DNA of 8,198 nucleotides, from NCBI GenBank assembly GCA_018062725.1, contig JAGORP010000095.1:1-8198 (forward strand), written 5' to 3'. A program made the position numbers and the translations under genes. Positions 1 through 6,009 of this stretch are shown here, piece by piece (positions within the stretch are counted from its first letter, which is position 1; each line of letters opens with the position of its first letter). Origin of the DNA: Flavobacterium sp. (lineage in GTDB: Bacteria; Bacteroidota; Bacteroidia; Flavobacteriales; Flavobacteriaceae). Under the pieces are notes generated by a model, which was given only the letters and a program-made list of their open reading frames with translations, searched no databases and was not told the origin of the DNA.

Positions 1-13
1 CAGTCTTTAAGTA

Positions 14-295
14 ATGAGTTTACTTTTTTTAAAATGGTTAATAGCTGTAATAGTTTTAGTCGCTTCTTTTTTAGCGTACTATATCTACGCCATTACTCAA
101 AAAGAAATAAAGCAGAAAAAGAATGAATTAGAGGTGTTAAACAATATTATTATTTCTCAAACTACGCAAGCTACTATTCTCAATCAAAAAGTATTCATTT
201 CCGATGAATCAAATGCAAACCTTCACAATCAAATTTTAACCATTTGCAAAGAAATGCTACATTTACAAGAACTAATCTTGAAATGTAGAGGATAA
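14..295 (+). CDS. Small single-pass membrane protein, probable partner of the downstream sensor kinase
   Basis: I do not recognise a family for this 93-residue protein. A strongly hydrophobic segment at about residues 8-26 follows a short N-terminus with one Lys (K7). Lys-rich residues 30-37 come next, then a hydrophilic helical region rich in Gln, Asn, Leu and Ile (about 38-90) that could form a coiled coil. The positive residues after the membrane segment suggest an N-out, C-in anchor with the helix in the cytoplasm (inference). An in-frame TAA at 8-10 lies just upstream, so the gene is complete, with ATG at 14. It ends 5 bp before the kinase ATG, in the same orientation, which points to co-transcription and probably translational coupling. 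Its promoter would lie left of the window. It is well placed to be an accessory or modulator of the kinase, but nothing in the sequence proves that. Confidence 0.7.
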   Translation: MSLLFLKWLIAVIVLVASFLAYYIYAITQKEIKQKKNELEVLNNIIISQTTQATILNQKVFISDESNANLHNQILTICKEMLHLQELILKCRG

Positions 296-300
296 CAAAA

Positions 301-2070
301 ATGAAGAATTGGTTTACATGGGTTGTAATTTATCTTTTAGGGCTAAGCAATTTTTGTTTGGTAGCACAAACCAATTCAGTTATAAAGGAAGTTGACGCCA
401 TAAATAACCTTACTTTTGAAGAGAAAATTGCCCATCCATCCATTTCCATAAAGAAATATCAAAAATTATTAGTCAAGGCCCAAAAGGCAAAATATGCTTC
501 CGGAATAGCTGATACGTATGCTAATTTGGCGTTGATTTCTTATTATCAAGGAAAATTTGAAAAGCACACGCAATACAGTCTGGAAGCCATAAAAAGACAT
601 ACGCAGTTACATCAACTTCAAAAATTGTGTCGCGATTATGCAGAATATGGCTATCAGTTAAAAAAACGCAATTTACAGCAAGCTGTTTTTTACATGCAAA
701 AAGGGAAAACCATTGCCGAATCTCATAATTATGAGTTCGAATTGCGTGGAATTTATGATAATTATGGCGTTCTAAAAGAAATGAATAAGGAGTTGGATAG
801 TGCTTTATTTTTTTATCAAAAATCACTTCAACTAAAAGAAAATGCGAAGGATTTAAACGGAATTCCGTACAGTTTAAATAATATCGCTGGTGTGTATTTA
901 TTTCAAAAAAAATACACAGAGGCCAAACAATTTTTAGATCAAGCGTATCAAAATCGAAAAAGCAGAAATGATAAAATGGGCGTATGTGAAAATCTTTCAT
1001 TTTATGGGAATTATTATAAGGTGATTGGGAATCCAAAAGAGGCGATTTATTATTATAAACTCGCGGTTGCCGAATGTGAGAAAAATGAGTATAAAGATCT
1101 TCAAAGAGGAGCTTATTTGGCACTTTCTGATTTATTTGAAGGTCAAAATAAACCCAAATTAGCGCTTCAAAATCTTCAAAAGTACCAACAGTTAAATGAT
1201 AGTTTAAACGGGATTCAACTAAAACAAAGACAAGTCGAATTAGATGCTGAATTTCAAACAGAAGAGAAAGAAAAACAATTGTTGGCTTCCAAAGCAGATA
1301 TAGCCCAAAAAAAGGTATTGCTAATCGGAATCGGATCGCTGCTGTTGTGCTCTGTTTTAATAGGCTATTTGGTCTATTTCAGACAAAAATCGAAAGCCAA
1401 TCAATTGGAGAAAGAAGTAGAATTACAAGCCGCGCTAGCTGCCATTGAAGTACAAAATAAATTACAGGAGCAACGGGTGGCTATTTCACGTGATTTGCAC
1501 GATAATATAGGTTCCCAGCTTACTTTTATTATTTCTTCTGTCGAAAATATTAAATATTTTATTGGAGATAAAAATGATAAAGTCTTTGGTAGATTATCCA
1601 AAATTGGTGATTTTACAAAAGATACTATTTCCGAATTGCGCGATACCATTTGGGCCATGAACAAAGAAGCTATTTCATTCGAAGATTTGTTAGGACGCAT
1701 TTCAAATTTTGTAAATCAAGCCAAAATAGCTTCCGAAGCCATAAATATTGAACTGATTAATTCGCTGACAGAAGATTTTAAAAAAGAATTTACGTCCAAA
1801 GAAGGTATTTATATGTACAGAATCATTCAAGAGTCTATAAATAATGCGGTTAAGTATGCTCAAGCAGCAAATATTAAAGTGCTTATAACGGGTAATCAAC
1901 ATGTTTTTCAAATCGTTATTGAAGATGATGGAAATGGATTTAATCCGAATGAAATTGTTTTAGGCAACGGAATATTAAACATGCAAAAACGCGCTGAAGA
2001 TATAGAAGGCACGTGTGAAATTAATTCGGTCCTTGAAAAAGGGACAAAAATTATTTTTCGACTGACTTAA
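301..2070 (+). CDS. TPR-containing sensor histidine kinase (HisKA_3/NarL-type)
   Basis: Membrane sensor kinase of a two-component system, 589 residues. A signal peptide covers about residues 1-22 (hydrophobic core, then LVA|Q). A TPR-type helical repeat region, probably periplasmic, spans about 65-300; a clear unit starts near 148 and others near 186, 226 and 268. A short coiled-coil stretch (305-335) leads into one membrane helix (about 338-360) and a cytoplasmic helix. The dimerisation/phosphoacceptor motif RDLHDNIGSQL puts the phosphorylated His at 400. The HATPase part has an N-box (ESINNAVKYA, 511-520), a D-box (EDDGNGF, 541-547) and a glycine-rich lid (GNGILNM, 555-561), so it looks catalytically intact. 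Kinases with this motif normally phosphorylate LuxR/NarL-type response regulators; none follows here. The ligand is unknown. Expression probably comes from a promoter ahead of the 93-residue gene, since only 5 bp separate the two. Confidence 0.93.
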   Translation: MKNWFTWVVIYLLGLSNFCLVAQTNSVIKEVDAINNLTFEEKIAHPSISIKKYQKLLVKAQKAKYASGIADTYANLALISYYQGKFEKHTQYSLEAIKRHTQLHQLQKLCRDYAEYGYQLKKRNLQQAVFYMQKGKTIAESHNYEFELRGIYDNYGVLKEMNKELDSALFFYQKSLQLKENAKDLNGIPYSLNNIAGVYLFQKKYTEAKQFLDQAYQNRKSRNDKMGVCENLSFYGNYYKVIGNPKEAIYYYKLAVAECEKNEYKDLQRGAYLALSDLFEGQNKPKLALQNLQKYQQLNDSLNGIQLKQRQVELDAEFQTEEKEKQLLASKADIAQKKVLLIGIGSLLLCSVLIGYLVYFRQKSKANQLEKEVELQAALAAIEVQNKLQEQRVAISRDLHDNIGSQLTFIISSVENIKYFIGDKNDKVFGRLSKIGDFTKDTISELRDTIWAMNKEAISFEDLLGRISNFVNQAKIASEAINIELINSLTEDFKKEFTSKEGIYMYRIIQESINNAVKYAQAANIKVLITGNQHVFQIVIEDDGNGFNPNEIVLGNGILNMQKRAEDIEGTCEINSVLEKGTKIIFRLT

Positions 2071-2090
2071 GAAAAAAAGCTGGTTTCTTG

Positions 2091-2123
2091 TTGTTAATTT
2101 AGGTGGGATGAAGACTACTTTTG
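2091..2123 (+). promoter_or_regulatory. Probable promoter of the DUF4230 gene
   Basis: TACTTTTG at 2116-2123 exactly matches the Bacteroidota -7 consensus TAnnTTTG. A TTG at 2091-2093, 22 bp upstream, can serve as the -33 element. Transcription would start near 2130, leaving a leader of about 50 nt before the ATG at 2182. This suggests the DUF4230 gene is transcribed separately from the kinase. No convincing terminator follows the kinase gene, only a weak A/T stem (AAGAAA/TTTCTT, about 2069-2089). Confidence 0.5.
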
Positions 2124-2181
2124 ATAGGAATTAAAATACAAGTCAAACTTTTTGTATACATTAGCTTAAATATTTTTCAAA

Positions 2182-2793
2182 ATGATGTCGTTGTATAAAA
2201 AGTTGTTTTATGGCTTGTTGTTTTTGGTTTTAGGCTTTTTTACCTATAAATATTTTGCAGGTGAAAATGAAAGTACTACCGAATACAATTCAAATCTCAT
2301 TCAAGAACAAATTAAAAGTGTTGGAAAATTAGTAGTGACCGAAGGTCATTATTCACAAGTGCTGACGTTTAAAGATAAAGATAGTTACATGGGGGGCTTG
2401 ATTTCCTTCGATAAAAAAGCTATAGTCGTGGCCAACTCTGATGTTTCTGTGATGTATGATTTACGTCAGATGAAATATGAAATTGATGAAAAAAACAAAA
2501 CGATTCGCATTGTTTCCATTCCACAAGAAGAAATAAAAATTAGTCCCGATATTCAATACTATGACATCGAGCAGAGCAAGTTCAATACGTTTACAGGGGC
2601 CGATTTTAATAACATAACCAAAAAGGTAAAAGCAGATTTAACCAAGAAAATCGAAAAATCTACCTTAAAAATGAACGCTCAAAACCGACTCATTAGCGAA
2701 TTGTCTAAGATACTTTTGGTGACACATTCCGTGGGTTGGAAAGTGGAGTATAAGGGGAATGAAATAAAATCAGAAAAAGAATTTCAATTATAA
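2182..2793 (+). CDS. DUF4230 family membrane-anchored protein
   Basis: A 203-residue protein with an N-terminal membrane anchor (about residues 8-24, preceded by KK) and the rest outside the cytoplasm. It fits DUF4230 in overall organisation: anchor, a segment with LVVTEGHYSQ (50-59), a beta-rich middle where a Tyr-Asp-Leu motif precedes the phrase IRIVSIPQEE, and a C-terminal amphipathic helix region ending in a short strand. The biochemical role of DUF4230 is not known, and I infer none. Two ATGs are adjacent (2182 and 2185); either could be used. The gene has its own candidate promoter, and its stop codon overlaps that of the convergent rhodanese gene. A run of six G at 2391-2396 lies inside the frame without disrupting it. 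Family assignment is from recognition of the sequence pattern, not from a search. Confidence 0.82.
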   Translation: MMSLYKKLFYGLLFLVLGFFTYKYFAGENESTTEYNSNLIQEQIKSVGKLVVTEGHYSQVLTFKDKDSYMGGLISFDKKAIVVANSDVSVMYDLRQMKYEIDEKNKTIRIVSIPQEEIKISPDIQYYDIEQSKFNTFTGADFNNITKKVKADLTKKIEKSTLKMNAQNRLISELSKILLVTHSVGWKVEYKGNEIKSEKEFQL

Positions 2794-2795
2794 TT
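2786..2795. repeat. Palindrome AATTATAATT holding both convergent stop codons
   Basis: A perfect 10-bp palindrome. Its central TTATAA (2788-2793) encodes Leu-stop on the plus strand (DUF4230 gene) and, read on the minus strand, Leu-stop for the rhodanese gene. The two genes therefore overlap tail to tail by 6 bp with no space for an ordinary hairpin terminator, and transcripts from each side must run into the other gene or end by another route. Confidence 0.8.
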
Positions 2796-3096
2796 TTTGG
2801 TTCAAACTATCCCAGCCACCACCGTTGATAACTTCGATTCCGTTTTGTTTTAAAATGGAAGTTGCTTGACCGCTTCGCATGCCACTTCGACAACAGGCAA
2901 TAACAGGTTTGTTCAGTTTTTTAATTTCAACAATTTTTGAGCTAATAGTATCTAAAGGAATATTTTTAGAACCTTTGATATGACCTGAAGCAAACTCTCC
3001 TGGTGTTCTTACGTCGATTATAATAGCGCCCTTTGCTCTAAACTCTTGAATGCTATTGGTCTTATTTCCGAAACCTAATAAATCTAAAATGCCCAT
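2788..3096 (-). CDS. Single-domain rhodanese-like sulfurtransferase
   Basis: A 102-residue cytoplasmic protein consisting of one rhodanese domain, the usual size for GlpE/PspE-like single-domain forms. The family signatures are present: the N-terminal IIDVRTPGEF motif (26-35), the SGHIKGSKNIPL segment (37-48), and the active-site loop CRSGMRS with the persulfide-forming Cys at 69 (C68 precedes it) and loop Arg at 74. The C-terminal GGGWDSL motif (92-98) is also typical. Such proteins carry sulfane sulfur on the Cys and pass it to acceptors such as cyanide, thiols or thioredoxin; the physiological acceptor here is unknown. It has no signal peptide. It lies 61 bp downstream of the hydroxylase gene in the same orientation, but with its own candidate -7 box. 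Confidence 0.93.
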   Translation of the reverse strand: MGILDLLGFGNKTNSIQEFRAKGAIIIDVRTPGEFASGHIKGSKNIPLDTISSKIVEIKKLNKPVIACCRSGMRSGQATSILKQNGIEVINGGGWDSLNQKL

Positions 3097-3098
3097 AC

Positions 3099-3117
3099 TT
3101 TGATAAATTTTATCAAA
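3099..3117. repeat. Perfect inverted repeat just before the rhodanese start codon
   Basis: TTTGATAA-ATT-TTATCAAA: perfect 8-bp arms around a 3-bp centre. It ends 2 bp before the rhodanese ATG and overlaps the candidate -7 box (3114-3121). It could be an operator for a dimeric repressor. A 5'-UTR hairpin is less likely, because transcription starting near 3107 would copy only about half of it. Confidence 0.7.
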
Positions 3118-3121
3118 AATA
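3114..3121 (-). promoter_or_regulatory. Probable -7 box of the rhodanese gene
   Basis: On the minus strand this reads TATTTTTG, an exact match to TAnnTTTG. The start codon begins 18 bp beyond its downstream edge, giving a very short leader. I see no clear TTG at the -33 position, which may mean activator dependence or read-through from the hydroxylase gene. The inverted repeat 3099-3117 overlaps the box. Confidence 0.45.
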
Positions 3122-3157
3122 CAGGCATTTGTATTGTTATAATGTGACTTTTGTTAC

Positions 3158-4915
3158 TTAAGCCGAAATTTTTTCAAAAATCAAATCCAAACCATTGGCA
3201 ATTAAATGTGCTACTTCAGGTCTGCGAAGTTTCAGATTTTCTAAATGGGCAACCACTTTATCTGTAAAATCATGATCGTTGTTTTGGTGCGTTAATTCGG
3301 TAATTTCAACACATAATAACCAATCATTTGGATGGTTACTGGTTACTGCTCCAAAAGCTTCTTTGAGTGTAATTTCTGCCGATTTGTTTTCGCGAATGTT
3401 ACGTACGTTCTTGTATAAATTTTCTAATTCTTCCCTTGTAGCCGATTTTTTCTGTTTAATCGTTTTGGAAGAAGGGACATGATCAATCATATCAAAACTA
3501 AGTACATCGGCTGGGCCAGAAAAACCAGAAATGATTTCTTTTCCTACAGCCATATCATACACGCCCCATTCTGGTTGAAACAACACTTTTTCTCCGTGGG
3601 TTACGGTACAATTTTTAAACTTAATCAATAAAATTTTCCCTTGTAAATTACGTGTTCCCGTTACAATTTCCCCAGTTATTTTTATATCACCTTCAAATTC
3701 TAACGTGATTTGTTCGCCTTCATAAATGTCGTAGGCTTTTAAATCACGCGGACTCATATCTTCAATGGCAAGGTTGATTCCTTTTAATTTTCCAATCGGA
3801 GAGCCAAACCCGTCTGCGTGAGAAGCTGTGCCGTGACCTACCAATTCTTTTTCTCTGTAAGCTAATGCTGTTTTTCCAGTAGTTTGGATATATACAGGAT
3901 TGCCCTCATGTTCTATAACATTGGTAAATACACCTGAAATTTGTAGTCCCGTACTCAATTCGATAGTGCCCAAGGCGTTAGAATTGATTAATTTTTGAAT
4001 ACTGCTTAAACCACCGGTACGCAAAGCCATTTTATTGGCAAATTGTTCTAAAACCGAACTCAAATGGGCAAAATCCGGAGTGACATACAGCTGTGGTTGC
4101 GGTTTAGTAATGTCGAAACTTTGATCGGCAGCACTGATGTCATACGGTATTTTAGCGACATTGTCGGTCATGCACCAAGCACTTTCACCTATGGAAGAAA
4201 GTAAGCCAGCGCCGTAGATTTTAGGATTTTCGACAGTTCCTATCAATCCGTATTCTACGGTCCACCAATGTAGGTTTCTTATTTTAGACATTTCGGACAA
4301 TTCGCCCATATTATTTTGAAGAAAATCGACTTGTTCTTCTGCTTTTTTGATGTCGGCTTCTGGAGTATCTTCAGCTTCTTTTAAAATCGAAAGCAAACGA
4401 ATGGCTTCATATAATTCGTAATCTCTAGCCGATGAAATTGCTTTGCATCCAATTTCACCAAATCGTCTTAAATATTCGGCATATTCCGGATTGGCAATAA
4501 TTGGAGCGTGTCCGGCGCCTTCGTGAATAATATCTGGAGCAGGAGTATATTCAATATGTTCCAATTGTCGGATATCGCAAGCAATCACTAATACATTATA
4601 CGCTTGAAACTCCATAAAAGCACTTGGAGGAATAAAGCCATCAACAGCGACAGCTGCCCATCCAATTTCTTTTAAGATACGGTTCATCCCGTACATATTC
4701 GGAATAGAATCGATTTCTAAACCTGTTTTTTTCAAACCTTCCAAATACGAATCATGCGCTACTTTACCCAAGTAATCTACGTTTTTACGCATCACATAGC
4801 GCCACACCGCCTGATTTATAGGAGTGTAGTCTTCGTAGTCCTGTGGCTTGATAAATTGCTTTAAATGCTGAGGTAGTCGTTCTATAAGTGGGTTGCTTTC
4901 AAAAGGAGCTTCCAT
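3158..4915 (-). CDS. phhA: Aromatic amino acid hydroxylase, long form (phenylalanine 4-monooxygenase-like)
   Basis: Pterin-, Fe(II)- and O2-dependent hydroxylase, most likely converting phenylalanine to tyrosine. Iron ligands are H131 and H136 in PDIIHEGAGH and E221 in WWTVEYG. R116 lies 15 residues before H131, as the substrate-binding Arg270 does before His285 in human PAH. YGAGLLSS (234-241) matches the conserved Ser349 loop of that enzyme, with identical spacing from the Glu ligand. Two features set it apart from about 300-residue bacterial enzymes such as that of Chromobacterium: roughly 45 extra, largely helical residues between H136 and E221, and a C-terminal extension from about residue 305 to 585. 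The extension is first beta-rich, then a charged helical tail. There is no N-terminal ACT domain. Similar long forms occur in Bacteroidota and some Bacillus. Substrate preference (Phe, Tyr or Trp) is inferred. No pterin dehydratase (phhB) or homogentisate-pathway gene is in the window. Confidence 0.9.
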   Translation of the reverse strand: MEAPFESNPLIERLPQHLKQFIKPQDYEDYTPINQAVWRYVMRKNVDYLGKVAHDSYLEGLKKTGLEIDSIPNMYGMNRILKEIGWAAVAVDGFIPPSAFMEFQAYNVLVIACDIRQLEHIEYTPAPDIIHEGAGHAPIIANPEYAEYLRRFGEIGCKAISSARDYELYEAIRLLSILKEAEDTPEADIKKAEEQVDFLQNNMGELSEMSKIRNLHWWTVEYGLIGTVENPKIYGAGLLSSIGESAWCMTDNVAKIPYDISAADQSFDITKPQPQLYVTPDFAHLSSVLEQFANKMALRTGGLSSIQKLINSNALGTIELSTGLQISGVFTNVIEHEGNPVYIQTTGKTALAYREKELVGHGTASHADGFGSPIGKLKGINLAIEDMSPRDLKAYDIYEGEQITLEFEGDIKITGEIVTGTRNLQGKILLIKFKNCTVTHGEKVLFQPEWGVYDMAVGKEIISGFSGPADVLSFDMIDHVPSSKTIKQKKSATREELENLYKNVRNIRENKSAEITLKEAFGAVTSNHPNDWLLCVEITELTHQNNDHDFTDKVVAHLENLKLRRPEVAHLIANGLDLIFEKISA

Positions 4916-4940
4916 AATATTTGGGTGTTGTTATTCAGGG

Positions 4941-4971
4941 TAAAATTACAAAATGTTTATTCGCTTTGCAA
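4941..4971 (-). promoter_or_regulatory. Probable promoter of the hydroxylase gene
   Basis: On the minus strand TAATTTTA (4948-4941) matches seven of the eight positions of TAnnTTTG. A TTG (4971-4969) lies exactly 20 bp upstream, the expected spacing for a -33 element. The ATG (4915) follows about 25 bp downstream of the -7 box. The -33 TTG lies inside the palindrome 4967-4976. Confidence 0.45.
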
Positions 4972-4976
4972 TTGCA
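4967..4976. repeat. Palindrome TGCAATTGCA at the -33 region of the hydroxylase promoter
   Basis: A perfect 10-bp palindrome located 3 bp beyond the stop codon of the globin gene and covering the candidate -33 element of the hydroxylase promoter. Its position is what one expects of a repressor or activator site; ten bases alone could also be chance. Confidence 0.45.
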
Positions 4977-4979
4977 TTT

Positions 4980-5363
4980 TTAGATTAACGGTTTTTGTCC
5001 TGATTTTTTAAAATATTCGATTTTATGATGAAACATTTCGGCCATTTTTTCGGCTCGCCATTTCGCTTCTTCGGCTTTTTCGCCTTCAAAAATCGAATCT
5101 ATGGTTTGAAAGAACAACAGTAACCAACGTTCAAAATGAATTTGTTCTAAGGGCATTTTGGCATGTGGTGGAAACGGACTTCCAGAATAGGAATGCACGT
5201 CTAGTAATACTGTTTCCCAAAAACCATACATTTTGTTTAGGTGTGGCTCCCAATCTTTTATTATCCCGTTAAAAACAGGGCCAATAAGCGTGTCTACTTT
5301 TACTTTTTCGTAAAAGGTATTCACCATCAATTTTATATCGTCGAGGTTTTGAATGTCTTTCAT
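4980..5363 (-). CDS. Group III truncated haemoglobin
   Basis: A 127-residue haem protein of the group III truncated globins (Ctb-like, 2-on-2 fold), cytoplasmic and without signal peptide. Visible signatures are the B-helix Tyr in FYEKV (Y18), the stretch HLNKMYGFWETVLL (41-54) with a probable E-helix His (H41) and a conserved Trp (W49), the loop SGSPFPPHAKM (60-70), and HFERWL (76-81) with the proximal haem His at 76. The family binds O2 and NO and has been linked to NO or O2 chemistry; its role here is unknown. The frame stays open 13 codons further upstream (to 5402), but I take the ATG at 5363: the family normally starts near this point and a -7 box lies inside the longer reading. The gene lies between the DUF4136 terminator and the hydroxylase gene. 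Confidence 0.9.
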   Translation of the reverse strand: MKDIQNLDDIKLMVNTFYEKVKVDTLIGPVFNGIIKDWEPHLNKMYGFWETVLLDVHSYSGSPFPPHAKMPLEQIHFERWLLLFFQTIDSIFEGEKAEEAKWRAEKMAEMFHHKIEYFKKSGQKPLI

Positions 5364-5380
5364 TATATTGGTATTTCGAG

Positions 5381-5388
5381 CAAAATTA
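5381..5388 (-). promoter_or_regulatory. Probable -7 box of the globin gene
   Basis: On the minus strand this reads TAATTTTG, an exact match to TAnnTTTG, 17 bp ahead of the ATG at 5363. It supports that start over the longer reading from 5402, whose first codons would lie upstream of the transcription start. No clear -33 TTG is seen at the expected distance. Confidence 0.5.
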
Positions 5389-5400
5389 GGAGAACTCTCC
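5389..5400. repeat. Inverted repeat GGAGA-AC-TCTCC abutting the globin -7 box
   Basis: Five-bp perfect arms with a 2-bp centre (plus strand GGAGAACTCTCC), directly next to the -7 box in the promoter spacer. It is G+C-richer than its surroundings. It could be an operator, but short arms make chance possible. Confidence 0.35.
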
Positions 5401-5430
5401 ATAAAAAAACATGATAATTGTTAGTGATAT

Positions 5431-5453
5431 AAAAAACTCCGACGAATCGGAGT
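5431..5453 (-). terminator. Rho-independent terminator of the DUF4136 gene
   Basis: Read on the minus strand, a perfect 7-bp stem ACTCCGA/TCGGAGT encloses a TTCG loop (5453-5436) and runs straight into six T (5436-5431). It begins 5 bp after the DUF4136 stop codon. It separates that gene from the globin gene and implies the globin has its own promoter. Confidence 0.8.
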
Positions 5454-5458
5454 CTGTT

Positions 5459-5980
5459 TTATTGTTTGGGCTGTGGGGGATATTTTTCTAGAATTTTGGT
5501 TACAAATTCTGCAATCCGAGCGTCCTTTTTATCTACATTTTGGGTAAGATAGCCGGAACCTTTTCCTTGCCAAACTAATTCTTTGGATTTAGCATCCAAA
5601 ACATCTATAAGTAAAGTGCCTTCTGTGGTGGTCACTGGTCGGTTGTAATTAAATCCCCACCAAGGATTCCAACCGTAACTAAAACCATAGCTTTGGTACA
5701 TGTCTACACGTTCTCTTTCTTTAGTAAAAATACTAATCAAAATATCTGGATTTTCCGATTTGGTAAATCCTTTTGCGGCCATGGCATCATCGATTGCATA
5801 TAAAATACGCTTTTTGTCTAGATCGGAAATTTCCGCCTTATCAATGCCACTTTTTAAGAAAGCATAGGTTTTATAGTTGCTAAAATCGGCTTTTTTATCA
5901 TAGTCAGTATTTACATATACCGAACTACAGGAAGCCAAAAGTAATAATCCGAATAGCGATAATAATTTTAATGTCTTCAT
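5459..5980 (-). CDS. DUF4136 family lipoprotein
   Basis: A 173-residue exported lipoprotein. The signal peptide (K2, K5, then a Leu-rich core at 6-15) ends in a lipobox L15-A16-S17-C18, with the lipidated Cys at 18. The mature part begins with the pattern typical of DUF4136, TDYDKKADFSNYKTYAFL (25-42). It continues through a helix containing AIDDAMAAKGF (62-72), an aromatic and glycine-rich patch (98-113, with several Tyr and Trp), and the strand pair LLIDVLDAKSKELVWQGKGSG (123-143). The function of the family is unknown. The residues after Cys18 are not acidic, so there is no obvious surface-export signal and I infer an inner face of the outer membrane. The frame extends 20 codons upstream to 6040, but the signal peptide fixes the start at 5980. 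A terminator follows directly. Confidence 0.9.
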   Translation of the reverse strand: MKTLKLLSLFGLLLLASCSSVYVNTDYDKKADFSNYKTYAFLKSGIDKAEISDLDKKRILYAIDDAMAAKGFTKSENPDILISIFTKERERVDMYQSYGFSYGWNPWWGFNYNRPVTTTEGTLLIDVLDAKSKELVWQGKGSGYLTQNVDKKDARIAEFVTKILEKYPPQPKQ

Positions 5981-6009
5981 GTTACATGATTTAATATATA
6001 AAGTTACAT
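5981..6009. repeat. Direct repeat GTTACAT, 22 bp apart, before the DUF4136 gene
   Basis: GTTACAT occurs at 5981-5987 and 6003-6009, the second 22 bp (about two helical turns) from the first. The left copy touches the DUF4136 start codon. On the minus strand a weak -7 match, TAACTTTA (6006-5999; seven of eight positions of TAnnTTTG), overlaps the right copy. No well-spaced -33 element is visible, so the promoter call is weak. Confidence 0.35.

Noticed and set aside
1..13. End of a preceding coding sequence at the left edge
   Set aside because: Stops occur in two frames within 14 bases, but 13 bases are too few to tell a gene end from chance.
521..1123. Long open frame of 200 codons on the minus strand
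   Set aside because: It lies entirely inside the kinase TPR region in antisense, shows no recognisable motif, and the plus-strand frame has clear domain signatures.
1401..1911. Two further minus-strand open frames (1401-1700 and 1702-1911)
   Set aside because: Both are antisense to the kinase HisKA and HATPase motifs and carry no independent signal.
2069..2095. Possible terminator after the kinase gene
   Set aside because: Only a six-bp A/T stem (AAGAAA/TTTCTT) with a 9-nt loop and no T-run directly after it; too weak to call.
2391..2396. Run of six G as a possible phase-variation site in the DUF4230 gene
   Set aside because: Six bases is short for slippage-driven switching, the frame is intact, and the run is explained by the codons around Met-Gly-Gly.
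3279..3482. Plus-strand open frame of 67 codons
   Set aside because: Antisense to the C-terminal part of the hydroxylase, with no motif or promoter.
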